From contig CAXKVR010000109.1 of assembly GCA_964058845.1 (NCBI GenBank), positions 310,001 through 374,000 of the forward strand: a DNA stretch of 64,000 bases. The letters run 5' to 3'. Source of the DNA: Carex sylvatica. Taxonomy: Eukaryota; Streptophyta; Magnoliopsida; Poales; Cyperaceae. Positions 1-11,706 of the stretch are shown here, piece by piece; the first letter of the stretch is position 1; each line of letters opens with the position of its first letter. Under the pieces are notes generated by a model. The model ran no database searches, had not been told where the DNA came from, and saw only the letters and a list, made by a program, of their open reading frames with translations. The position numbers and the translations under genes are program-made.

Positions 1-430
1 AACGTTATGTAACGTTTTGCACTGACTCAAACTTGATCAAAAACAGGAATTTCCAAAGCTCAGAATTAATTAAATCGTTACAACGTTTATAAAAACGTTC
101 CAACGTTTCATTTTGAATTATGATACAGCTGTGCTTAAAGTTCTGACATTCTTGAAACGTTATAACGTTTTAACAAAAACGTTGCAACGTTTAAGGGAGA
201 ATGTAGTCAGCTGGATTGAGCCGTTCTGAACTTCTCTAAAATGTTACAACGGTTTGTAAAACGTTGTAACGTTTCATATTGATTTGCGCAGTTATATTAC
301 AGCTGTTTTGACAATGATAAATTGTTACAACGTTTGGTGAAACCGTTGCAACGTTTTAGGTTGTTTCTGAGTTTGATCAAGCTATTCCTTCAGCGTTTCT
401 GACAGGCTGAAAACGTTACCAACATTTGTC
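1..430. repeat. AACGTT-rich tandem repeat, period about 82 bp
   Basis: Paired AACGTT-type boxes (two ACGT cores, a short A/T spacer, two more) recur at about 76, 157, 242, 324 and 413, and the window opens inside another copy. Spacings are 81, 85, 82 and 89 bp. Copies are diverged, and the spacer between boxes is not clearly conserved. The unit differs in sequence from the 81-bp satellite that follows, although the period is nearly the same. The left edge is outside the window. From 430 to 652 I see no gene or repeat, only AT-rich DNA. Confidence 0.7.
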
Positions 431-652
431 CCCTGTTTAAACAAACTTATATACACTTCACCAAGTCTAAGATTTTACAATTTATATTCTTGATAAGTGT
501 CTTCATGATTTCTTCAATCCAAGTATTTCATATTGCAATTTCATTTGACTTGAACCTACATATCTTTCAAAGCTAGAAGAAATCGTAAAATTCAATAATT
601 GTATGTTTTTGCAAATTAGTAAAATAGACTAAAAAGATTATTGCTACAACCA

Positions 653-3600
653 ACACTATTATCATGCCATCTGGAGACACTACTAGAGTGCTCCAAACAT
701 CTTCAATTGGAGTGTTGTATTAGGGTTGTAAATACCCTATTATCTTGCTATATATAGTCACAACTAGGATGCTTCAAACACCTTCAACTGGAGTGTTCAA
801 TTAGGGTTGTAAATGCCGTATTATCTCATCATACAGAGACACTACTACAGTACTCGAAACACCTCAACTGGAGTGTTGTTTTAGGGTTGTAAATGCTCTA
901 TTATCTTGCTATATAGAGTCACAACGAGGGTGCTTCAAACACCTTCCACTGGAGTGTTCTATTAGGGTTGAAAATGCCCTATTATCTAGTCATACAGAGA
1001 CACTACTACAGTGATCGAAACACCTTCAATTGGAATGTTGTATTATAGTTGTAAATGCTCTATTATCTTGCTATATAGAGCCATAACGAGGGTGCTTCAA
1101 ACACCTTCAACTGGAGTGTTCTATTAGGGTTTTAAATGACCCATTATCTCGTCATACAGATACACTACTACAGTGCTCCAAACACCTTCAACTGGAGTGT
1201 TCTATTAGGGTTTTAAATGCCCTATTATCTCATCATACAGAGACACTACTACAGTGCCCCAAACACCTTCAATTGAAGTGTTGTATTAGGGTTGTAAATG
1301 CTCTATTATCTTGCTATATAGAGTCACAACTAGTGTGCCTCCAACACCTTCAACAGGAGTGTTCTATTAGCGTTGTAAATGCCCTATTATGTCATCATAC
1401 AGAAACACTACTACAGTGCTTCAAACAACTTCAACTGGAGTGTTCTATTAGGGTTGTTAATGCCCTATTTATCTCGTCATATAGAGAAACTATGACAGTG
1501 CTCTAAACACATTCAATTGGAGTGTTGTATTAGGGTTGTAAATGCCCAATTATCTTCCTATATAGAATAACTAATAGAGTGATCGAAACACCTTCAATTG
1601 GAGTATTGTATTAGAGTTGTAAATGCTCTATTATCTTGCTATATAGAGTCACAACTACGGTATTTCAAACACCTTCAACTGGAGTGTTCTATTAGGGTTT
1701 TAAATGCCCTATTATCTCGTCATACAGAGACACTACTACAGTGCTCCAAACACCTGCAATTGGAGTGTTGTATTAGGGTTGTAAATGCACTATTATCATG
1801 CCATCTGGATACACTACTAGAGTGCTCTAAACAGCTTCAATTGGAAGGTTGTATTAGGGTTGTAAATACCCTATTATCTTTTTATATATAGTCACAACTA
1901 GGGTGCTTCAAACACCTTCAACTGGAGTGTTCAACTAGGGTTGTAAATGCCGTATTATCTCGTCATACAGAGACACTACTACAGTGCTCGAAACATCTTC
2001 AACTGGAGTGTTGTTTTAGGGTTGTAAATGCTCCATTATCTTGCTATATAGAGTCACAACGAGGGTGCTTCAAACACCTTCAACTGGAGTGTTCTATTAG
2101 CGTTGTAAATGCCCTATTATGTCATCATACAGAGACACTACTACAGTGCTTCAAACAACTTCAACTGGAGTGTTCTATTAGGGTTGTTAATGCCCTATTA
2201 TGTCGTCATACAGAGACACTACGACAGTGCTCTAAACACATTCAATTGGAGTGTTGTATTAGGGTTGTAAATGCCCTATTATGTCGTCATACAGAGACAC
2301 AACTACAGTGCTCCAAACAGCTTCAATTAGAGTGTTGTATTAGGGTTGTAAATACCATATTATCTTGCTATATAGAGTCACAAATAGGGTGCTTCAAACA
2401 CCTTCAACTGGAGTGTTCTACTAGGGTTGTTAATGCCCTATTTATCTCGTCATACAGAGACACTACGACAGTGCTCTAAACACATTCAATTGGAGTGTTG
2501 TATTAGGGTTTTAAATGCCCAATTATCTTCCTATATAGAATAACTAATAGAGTGATCGAAACACCTTCAATTGGAGTATTGTATTAGAGTTGTAAATGCT
2601 CTATTATCTTGCTATATAGATTCACAACTAGGGTGCTTCAAACACCTTCAACTGGAGTGTTCTATTAGGGTTTTAAAAGCCCTATTATCTCGTCATACAG
2701 AGACACTACTACAGTGCTCGAAACACATTCAATTGGAGTGTTGTATTAGAGTTGTAAATGCTCTATTATCTTGCTATATAGAGTCATAACGAGGGTGCTT
2801 CAAACACCTTCAACTGGAGTGTTCTATTAGGGTTTTAAATGCCCTATTATCTCGTCATACAGATACACTACTACAGTGCTCCAAACACCTTCAACTGGAG
2901 TGTTCAATTAGGGTTTTAAATGCCGTATTATCTCGTCATACAGAGATACTACTACAGTGCTCGAAACATCTTCAACTGGAGTGTTGTTTTAGGTTTGTAA
3001 ATGCTCTATTATCATGCTATATAGAGTCACAACTAGTGTGCTTCAAACACCTTCAACTGGAGTGTTCTATTAACGTTGTAAATGCCCTATTATGTCATCA
3101 TACAGAGACACTACTACAGTGCTTCAAACAACTTCAACTGGAGTGTTCTATTAGGGTTGTTAATGCCCTACTTATCTCGTCATACAGAGACACTACGACA
3201 GTGCTCTAAACACATTCAATTGGAGTGTTGTATTAGGGTTGTAAATGCCCTATTATGTTGTCATACAGAGACACTACTACAGTGCTCCAAACACCTTCAA
3301 TTACAGTGTTGTATTAGGGGTGTAAATACCATATTATCTTGCTATATAGAATCACAACTAGGGTGCTTCAAACACCTTCAACTGGAGTCTTCTACTAGGG
3401 TTGTAAATGCCCTATTATCTCGTCATACAGAGACACTACTACAGTGCTCCAAGCACCTTCAATGGAAGTGTTGTATTAGGGTTGTAAATGCTCTATTATC
3501 TAGCTATATAGATTCACAACTAGGGTGCTTCAAACACCTTCAACTGGAGTGTTCTACTAGGGTTGTTAATGCCGTATTTATCTCGTCATAAGGAGACACT

Positions 3601-6600
3601 ACGACAGTGCTCTAAACACATTCAATTGGAGTGTTGTATTAGGGTTTTAAATGCCCAATTATCTTCCTATATAGAATAACTAATAGAGTGATCGAAACAC
3701 CTTCAATTGGAGTACTGTATGAGAGTTGTAAATGCTCTATTATCTTGCTATATAGAGTCACAACTAGGGTGCTTCAAACACCTTCAACTGGAGTGTTCTA
3801 TTAGGGTTTTAAATGCCCTATTATCTCGTCATACAGAGACATTACTACAGTGTTCGAAACACATTCAATTGGAGTGTTGTATTAGGGTTTTAAATGCCCA
3901 ATTATCTTCCTATATAGAATAACTAATAGAGTGATCGAAACATCTTCAATTGGAATGTTGTATTAGAGTTGTAAATGCTCTATTATCTTGCTATATAGAG
4001 TCATAACGAGGGTGCTTCAAACACCTTCAACTGGAGTGTTCTATTAGGGTTTTAAATGCCCTATTATCTCGTCATACAGATACACTACTACAGTGCTCCA
4101 AACACCTTCAACTGGAGTGTTCAATTAGGGTTGTAAATGCCGTATTATCTCGTCATACAGAGACACTACTACGGTGCTCGAAACATCTTCAACTGGAGTG
4201 TTGTTTTAGGGTTGTAAATGCTCTATTATCATGCTATATAGAGTCACAACTAGTGTGCTTCAAACACCTTCAACTGGAGTGTTCTATTAGCGTTGTAAAT
4301 GCCCTATTATGTCATCATACAGAGACACTACTACAGTGCTTCAAACAACTTCAACTGGAGTGTTCTATTAGGGTTGTTAATGCCCTACTTATCTCGTCAT
4401 ACAGAAACACTACGACAGTGCTCTAAACACATTCAATTGGAGTGTTGTATTAGGGTTGTAGATGCCCTATTATGTTGTCATACAAAGACACTACTACAGT
4501 GCTCCAAACACCTTCAATTACAGTGTTGTATTAGGGTTGTAAATACCATATTATCTTGCTATATAGAGTCACAACTAGGGTGCTTCAAACACCTTCAACT
4601 GGAGTCTTCTACTAGGATTGTAAATGCTATATTATCTCGTCATACAGAGACACTACTACAGTGCTCCAAGCACCTTCAATGGAAGTGTTGTATTAGGGTT
4701 GTAAATGCTCTATTATCTAGCTATATAGAGTCACAACTAGGGTGCTTCAAACACCTTCAACTGGAGTGTTCTACTAGGGTTGTTAATGCCCTATTTATCT
4801 TGTCATACAGAGACACTACGACAGTGCTCTAAACACATTCAATTGGAGTGTTGTATTAGGGTTTTAAATGCCCAATTATCTTCCTATATAGATTAACTAA
4901 TAGAGTGATCGAAACACCTTCAATTGGAGTATTGTATTAGAGTTGTAAATGCTCTATTATCTTGCTATATAGAGTCACAACTAGGGTGCTTCAAACACCT
5001 TCAACTGGAGTGTTCTATTAGGGTTTTAAAAGCCCTATTATCTCGTCATACAGAGACACTACTACAGTGCTCGAAACACATTCAATTGGAGTGTTGTATT
5101 AGGATTTTAAATGCCCAATTATCTTCCTATATAGAATAACTAATAGAGTGATCGAAACACCTTCAATTGGAGTATTGTATTAGAGTTGTAAATGCTCTAT
5201 TATCTTGCTATATAGAGTCACAACTAGGGTGCTTCAAACACTTTCAACTGGAGTGTTCTACTAGGGTTGTAAATGCCCTATAATCTCGTCATACAGAGGC
5301 ACTACTACAGTGCCCCAAACACCTTCAATTGAAGTGTTGTATTAGGGTTGTAAATGCTCTATTATCTTGCTATATAGAGTCACAACTAGGGTGCTTCAAA
5401 CACCTTCAACTGGAGTGTTCTATTAGGGTTTTAAATGCCCTATTATCTCGTCATACAGAGACACTACTACAGTGCCCCGAACACCTTCAATTGAGGTGTT
5501 GTATTAGAGTTGTAAATGCTCTATTATCTTGCTATATAGAGTCACAACTAGTGTGCCTCAAACACCTTCAACTGGAGTGTTCTATTAGCGTTGTAAATGC
5601 CTTATTATGTCATCATACAGAGACACTACTACAGTGTTTCAAACACCTTCAACTGGAGTGTTCTATTAGGGTTGTTAATGCTCTATTATCTTGCTATATA
5701 GAGTCACAACTAGTGTGCTTCAAACACCTTCAACTGGAGTGTTCTACTAGGGTTGTAAATGCCCTATTATCTCGTCATACAGAGACACTACTACAGTGCT
5801 CCAAACACCTTCAATGGAAGTGTTTTATTAGGGTTGTAAATGCACTATTATCTTGCTATATAGAGTCACAACTAGTGTGCTTCAAACACCTTCAACTGGA
5901 GTGTTCTATTAGCGTTGTAAATGCCCTATTATGTCATCATATAGAGACACTACTACAATGCTTCAAACACCTTCAACTGGAGTGTTCTATTAGGGTTGTT
6001 AATGCCCTATTTATCTCGTCATACAGAGACACTACGACAGTGCTCTAAACACATTCAATTGGAGTGTTGTATTAGGGTTTTAAATGCCCAATTATATTCC
6101 TATATAGAATAACTAATAGAGTGATCGAAACACCTTCAATTGGAGTATTGTATTAGAGTTGTAAATGCTCTATTATCTTGCTATATAGAGTCACAACTAG
6201 GGTGCTTCAAACACCTTCAACTGGAGTGTTCTACTAGGGTTGTAAATGCCCTATAATCTCGTCATACAGAGACACTACTACAGTGCTCGAAACACCTTCA
6301 ATTGGAATGTTGTATTAGAGTTGTAAATGCTCTATTATCTTGCAATATAGAGTCACAACTAGGGTGCTTCAAACACTTTCAACTGGAGTGTTCTACTAGG
6401 GTTGTAAATGCCCTATAATCTCGTCATACAGAGACACTACTACAGTGCTCCAAACACCTTCAATGGAAGTGTTTTATTAGGGTTGTAAATGCTCTATTAT
6501 CTTGCTATATAGAGTCACAACTAGTGTGCTTCAAACACCTTCAACTGGAGTGTTCTATTAGCGTTGTAAATGCCCTATTATGTCATCATATAGAGACACT

Positions 6601-8135
6601 ACTACAATGCTCCAAACACCTTCAACTGGAGTGTTCTATTAGGGTTGTTAATGCCCTATTTATCTCGTCATACAGAGACACTACGACAGTGCTCTAAACA
6701 CATTCAATTGGAGTGTTGTATTAGGGTTTTAAATGCCCAATTATCTTCCTATATAGAATAACTAAAAGAGTGATCGAAACACCTTCAATTGGAGTATTGT
6801 ATTAGAGTTGTAAATGCTCTATTATCTTGCTATATAGAGTCACAACTAGGGTGCTTAAAACACCTTCAACTGGAGTGTTCTACTAGGGTTGTAAATGCCC
6901 TATTATCTCGTTATACAGATACACTACTACAGTGCTCGAAACACCTTCAATTGGAATGTTGTATTAGAGTTGTAAATGCTCTATTATCTTTGAATATAGT
7001 GTCACAACTAGGGTGCTTCAAACACTTTCAACTGGAGTGTTCTACTAGGGTTGTAAATGACCTATAATCTCGTCATACAGAGACACTACTACAGTGCTCC
7101 AAACACCTTCAATGGAAGTGTTTTATTAGGGTTGTAAATGCTCTATTATCTTGCTATATAGAGTCACAACTAGTGTGCTTCAAACACCTTCAACTGGAGT
7201 GTTCTATTAGCGTTGTAAATGCCCTATTATGTCATCATATAGAGACACTACTACAATGCTTCAAACACCTTCAACTGGAGTGTTCTATTAGGGTTGTAAA
7301 TGCTCTATTATCTTGCTATATAGAGTCACAACTAGTGTGCTTCAAACACCTTCAACTGGAGTGTTCTACTAGGGTTGTAAATGCCCTATTATCTCGTCAT
7401 ACAGAGACACTACTACAGTGCTCCAAACACCTTCAATGGAAGTGTTTTATTAGGGTTGTAAATGCTCTATTATCTTGCTATATAGAGTCACAACTAGTGT
7501 GCTTCAAACACCTTCAACTGGAGTGTTCTATTAGCGTTGTAAATGCCCTATTATGTCATCATATAGAGACACTACTACAATGCTTCAAACACCTTCAACT
7601 GGAGTGTTCTATTAGGGTTGTTAATGCCCTATTTATCTCGTCATACAGAGACACTACGACAGTGCTCTAAACACATTCAATTGGAGTGTTGTATTAGGGT
7701 TTTAAATGCCCAATTATCTTCCTATATAGAATAACTAAAAGAGTGATCGAAACACCTTCAATTGGAGTATTGTATTAGAGTTGTAAATGCTCTATTATCT
7801 TGCTATATAGAGTCACAACTAGGGTGCTTCAAACACCTTTAACTGGAGTGTTCTACTAGGGTTGTAAATGCCCTATTATCTCGTTATACAGATACACTAC
7901 TACAGTGCTCGAAACACCTTCAATTGGAATGTTGTATTAGAGTTGTAAATGCTCTATTATCTTGCAATATAGAGTCACAACTAGGGTGCTTCAAACACTT
8001 TCAACTGGAGTGTTCTACTAGGGTTGTAAATGCCCTATAATCTCGTCATACAGAGACACTACTACAGTGCTCCAAACACCTTTCAATGGAAGTGTTTTGT
8101 TAGGGTTGTAAATGCTCTATTATCTTGCTATATAG
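653..8135. repeat. 81-bp satellite array with higher-order structure (about 92 monomers)
   Basis: The array is a head-to-tail repeat of an 81-bp monomer. Successive copies of the CACCTTCAA box, for example at 5401, 5482 and 5563, are exactly 81 bp apart. Two monomer types tend to alternate, one with a TTGCTATATAGAGTCACAAC segment and one with a CGTCATACAGAGACACTAC segment, giving a 162-bp dimer. A third variant (ATGCCCAATTATCTT) starts at 1542, 2515, 3651, 3894, 4868, 5111, 6084, 6733 and 7706. Its spacings are 973, 1136, 243, 974, 243, 973, 649 and 973 bp, that is 12, 14, 3, 12, 3, 12, 8 and 12 monomers with occasional 1-2-bp indels. Because 81 is divisible by three, one frame stays open over runs of monomers and gives Cys/Leu-rich 27-residue peptide repeats. 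These frames end in the variant monomers and at 1-bp indels, so I do not call them genes. Confidence 0.95.
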
Positions 8136-9259
8136 ATGGTTCTGTCTAGAAAAGATTGAGTCTAAGCGGTCCTCGTGACCCTGATCTTTTCTGGGAGCCC
8201 CTTTTACATGTCCTGACAACTAGCCCAAAAAGAACTTTGTCACATTACCAAATTGCTTTATGGACCAAAAAGAATATCTATTTTTAAACATGTAAATTGT
8301 TTATATGCTTTTTACTATATGTTAGAGAACTTACTAGTTAAATAGAATTGAGCATATGAAAGAGGTTCTGATGTCAAAGGAATACGGAAGGTGGACCCCT
8401 TGGAATGTGTCATGACATATCTCTTTCAAAGATTGCTTACACTGTTAAAGCATAGCTGTAAAATAAAGAATTAGCAACTGATAAAAAATATACGTAACCT
8501 GGTCACGTATATAAGTAAATTATATTTACTGCTTTGATATGAAATGTATAAATTAGATTTATCATTTTCAAAGGAACCGTGAAAGAACGTGATGTCAAAG
8601 AAAGATTTAGTGAAGGAACTCACGTTTGTCTTTCTGGCAGACGACTTTCACGTATCCGTAAGAATGCCTAAGGTCAGTTTCAAGAACTGACTGCTTAAAC
8701 ATAATTAAGCATGTGAAAGAGGTTATGATGCCAAAGGAATACGGAAGGTGGATCCCTTGGAATGTTTCCTGACATACCTCTTTCAAAGATTGCTTACACT
8801 GTTAAAGCATAAACACAAACCCGTTAAATTAAGTAATATGCCCTTCCTACTTTATTCTCCTCACATCAATGTTCATTGGTTGACGGGTCTTGCTCAGCAA
8901 GCATCGCCTTTTACCTTTAGTGGTTGAGGGTTATGTCTGACATATCAAACCAAATAGAGTGAGGTTACTTACCAATGATTTCCAAAATAGTTTTGGACTT
9001 GGGGCAAAGTCTTCGTTAAAAAAAACACGTGATGTTTTAACGAAACCAAGAATCACAAAGAGATGTGATTAGCAAGGTTGCTTACCTAAAATAACTAATG
9101 GCCAAGTCATGCGTAACAGCTGGCTTGTACATTAGTGAAAATAGAGATCTTGGTCCTACTACAAATGGGAATAGAACAAAATTGTAGTGAGAGTTTTATG
9201 ATTTGAATAAAACATTACATGAACAAAGCTAAAATCTTTACTTTTAACGTTGTAGAAAT
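8136..9259 (+). mobile_element. 5' leader / possible LTR region of a decayed Ty1/copia element
   Basis: This stretch lies between the abrupt end of the 81-bp array and a copia gag frame. It has no coding capacity. Its position and internal repeats suggest the LTR and untranslated leader of the element downstream. I could not find a matching second LTR, a clean TG...CA pair or a tRNA primer site, so the left boundary is only the point where the satellite stops. A short hairpin (AGAAAAGAT / ATCTTTTCT) lies at about 8150-8192. Confidence 0.45.
8346..8815. repeat. Direct repeat pair of about 112 bp, each with hairpin potential
   Basis: The segment at about 8346-8457 recurs at about 8702-8815 with roughly 90 percent identity, offset by about 356 bp. 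Each copy starts with TGAAAGAGGT and contains ATCTCTTTCA or ACCTCTTTCA near its end, so each can fold on itself. A weaker third relative lies between them, near 8580-8680. The pair sits in the presumed leader of the copia element. Confidence 0.75.
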
Positions 9260-10066
9260 ATGACTAAAGAAATATCTTTCTCTTTACACTCTCTGCCCGA
9301 GAAATCAACACTGAAAGCAGACGGATCCAATTTCACTGAGTGGCTCCGTACCCTCACTATCGTACTAAGGCTTGAAAGAAAAGAATATATCCTAAATACA
9401 CCGGTTCCTGCTGTGCCTGAAGTAGATGGCAAAGCAGAGGATGTCGCTAAGTACACCAAGCACAAAGAAGATGAGCTTGATGTACAAAGTCTACTAGTTG
9501 GAATTATGGGTCTTGAATTGCAGCGTCAATTCATGGACACTAATTCCTATGACATGTGCGAACAGCTCAAGAACATGTTTCAAGAGCAAGCACGTGTTGA
9601 GAGATTTAAAGTGACCAACTCCCTACTTAGTCACAAGTTGACTGAGGGCAGCTCTGTCGGCACTCACATGCTCCGTATGACGATCAATAAAGCCCCAAAG
9701 AAGGTGGCTCCTAAGTACAAGGAAAAAGGAAAACAGATTCTTAAACCGAATCCTCCCAAGGTAAAGGTTTATGCTGTCTCTGACTGCTTTTACTGCAACG
9801 TAAAAGGTCATTGGAAGAGAAACTGTCCGAAGTATCTGGCAGACTTGAAGTCTGGAAAAGCTTTCAAACCTTCAACCTCATGTATATTTGTTATTGAAGT
9901 TAATGTTGCTACCTCTATTAATGATTGGGTAATAGATATCGGATCATGTGCTCATATCTGTTTGAATATACAGGCACTAAATAATAGAAGGAAGCTACGT
10001 AACAAGGAAGTACAACTCCAAGTTGGAAATAGAGCATTAGTTGCAGCAGTAACAGCTAGAAGATAG
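9260..10066 (+). pseudogene. Ty1/copia gag and start of protease (decayed)
   Basis: The 268-residue frame encodes the N-terminal part of a copia polyprotein. Residues about 20-130 resemble the copia gag (UBN2-like) domain, with a DGSNFTEWLRTL motif. A CCHC zinc knuckle, CFYCNVKGHWKRNC, lies near residue 180. The protease active-site region follows as WVIDIGSCAH, where the usual Asp-Thr/Ser-Gly has become Asp-Ile-Gly. The link between gag (ending near residue 140 at LRM) and the basic region before the knuckle looks too short, so an internal deletion is likely. The frame ends at TAG at 10064-10066, and the protein continues in another frame just downstream. Gag would form the virus-like particle and the knuckle would bind RNA, but this copy cannot be functional. 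Confidence 0.85.
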
Positions 10067-10068
10067 AG

Positions 10069-10509
10069 TTGTATCTGCCCAGTGGGCTTGTAATAGAACT
10101 TGAAAATGTATATTTTGTTCCTAGCATTTCCAAGAACATCATTTCGGTCTCATGTTTAAAGATGAACGGTTTCTCTTTTGTTATAAAGGACAATAGATGT
10201 TATATATATAAAAATCAGTTATATTATGGATCCTATTGTATGATGAATGGTCTATATATGCTAGAAATGAAAAAATCCGTGTTCAATATAAATAAACAAC
10301 TCAAAACGTCTCATGAAAGCATGACTTACATGTGGTATTGTCGCCTTGGTCATATAAATGAGAGACGCATCAAGAAGTTACACGAGATTAGACTTCTTGG
10401 TAAATTTGATCTTGAATCAATTAACACATGTGAATCTTGTTTACGTGAAAAAATGACCAAAGCGTCTTTCTCCAAAAAGGACGAAAGGGCAAGTGACTTA
10501 TTAGTGTAA
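10069..10509 (+). pseudogene. Ty1/copia protease tail and GAG-pre-integrase domain (frameshifted, truncated)
   Basis: This is the continuation of the copia polyprotein in a shifted frame. It opens without ATG and runs about 146 residues. The first part (LENVYFVPSISKNIISVS) is the segment usual after the copia protease. The end is the GAG-pre-integrase / integrase zinc-binding region, with His residues at RLGHINERRIKKLHE and Cys at CESCLREKM. Copia elements normally continue from here into the integrase core. Instead the frame stops at 10507-10509 and no integrase or reverse transcriptase follows, so the 3' half has been deleted. The short copia RNase H remnant near 14.8 kb is on the opposite strand and need not belong to this element. 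Confidence 0.8.
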
Positions 10510-11277
10510 TCCGGTGTCACCTAAAAAGGATATAATTGAATCCCTTCTCTCATTATTTTTACCCCTTCTCTTGTCGAGCAAGAAAAGGGGACAGACTGTG
10601 TTATGTAAAACCTATCCCGAACCATATACCAGATATGAAGCCCTAACCCCAACCTTCTGACAAAGATTAGCACAAATATGAATTACAATAACTGTCAAAT
10701 AAATATTTTTCACATAATTGGGGTTTTGTAAATAGCTCTATTGTATTTAATTGACCAAAATTTAACAGAATAAATCAATTAGGAAAGAACAAATTGGGAA
10801 TGGACTATTTTTAAAAGTTATCTAAAATTTCAATCCGAATATAGCATATTTTGAAACAAGTAAAAAGAATTTCGTATGGAAATTAGGTAATCTAAGTTGC
10901 AAGCTACTGAACCGTTCACACGACCAATAATAGATGAATATATACCTTTGAATTTTGGTTAATTAGGCAAAATTTTAAAAAAAAAATGTACTACTATATA
11001 TTTGCATCAATTTCTGTCAATATAAATTACATAATAAGTATAAACCAGCAATTATCAGGTAAAATCTGAACAAATATTATTTATTAAATGAAGAAACAAA
11101 TATTAGGTAAAGCAAGATCTTAACGATCTCAAATTCGGCAAAACAAAAATACAACAACTAAATTTTAACAAAATATACTATTTTTCTTCACTAATCCTCT
11201 ACAATCTTCACTAGTAAATATAAATGAAAAATCCACGACAGAGCATGCAAAAGATAGAGATACCTTAAAAAATGCTT

Positions 11278-11280
<3 letters not shown>
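10510..11280. other. AT-rich intergenic stretch, nothing recognised
   Basis: There is no convincing reading frame, RNA gene or repeat beyond A/T runs. A short GC-rich stretch at 10560-10650 may be a remnant of the retrotransposon. Confidence 0.5.

Positions 11281-11317
<37 letters not shown>
11281..11317. repeat. (GA)n microsatellite
   Basis: An uninterrupted GA dinucleotide run of about 37 bp, immediately left of the LINE insertion target site. Confidence 0.95.
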
Positions 11318-11318
<1 letters not shown>

Positions 11319-11327
11319 AGTATTGAG

Positions 11328-11706
11328 AGAATATTAGTGGGTTGGGGATAGTTCCTGTCACTATTTCTGTTATGCAATGGAAAAAAGGAAAAACGAGTGG
11401 ATTACTGCTTTCATGGCAGTGTTGTGGGCTGTATGGAGGCAGCGAAATGAAGTTATATTCCGTGGTGTGAAGCTACCATCGTGGTTACTTGCGAATAGAG
11501 CACGGGAGGATGCAAATCTGTGAGGTAGATATTTCTACCAAGAGTAGATTATGCTGGCATGGGTACGTAGAAGGGAGCAGCTAATTACAGAGATTAATCA
11601 ATTATTGTAATAATGTAGTATTAGTTGTTGTAATCACATTTATCAATATAACTTGGTAGCCTCTACCAAGCTTTCAAAAAAAAAAAAAAGAATATTAGTG
11701 GGTTGG
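11328..11706 (+). mobile_element. 5'-truncated L1-like LINE insertion with 18-bp target site duplication
   Basis: An 18-bp sequence, AGAATATTAGTGGGTTGG, occurs at 11328-11345 and again at 11689-11706. Between them is 343 bp ending in a poly(A) tract (about 11675-11689). Before the tail, the plus strand encodes the end of an L1-type ORF2: EWITAFMAVLWAVWRQRNEV, then a stop near 11521. This Trp-rich segment is typical of the region after the plant LINE zf-RVT domain. Exact target duplication, poly(A) and loss of the 5' end are the usual outcome of target-primed reverse transcription. The target lies between the GA microsatellite and the ~105-bp tandem family. Confidence 0.9.

Noticed and set aside
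1273..7670. Open frames of 70-239 codons along the satellite as protein-coding genes
   Set aside because: They arise because the 81-bp period is a multiple of three. They begin and end with monomer variants and single-base indels, lack promoters or splice structure, and shift between arrays of the same repeat.
653..8135. CRISPR-like array
   Set aside because: There are no short repeats separated by unique spacers; the whole monomer repeats, and this is plant nuclear DNA.
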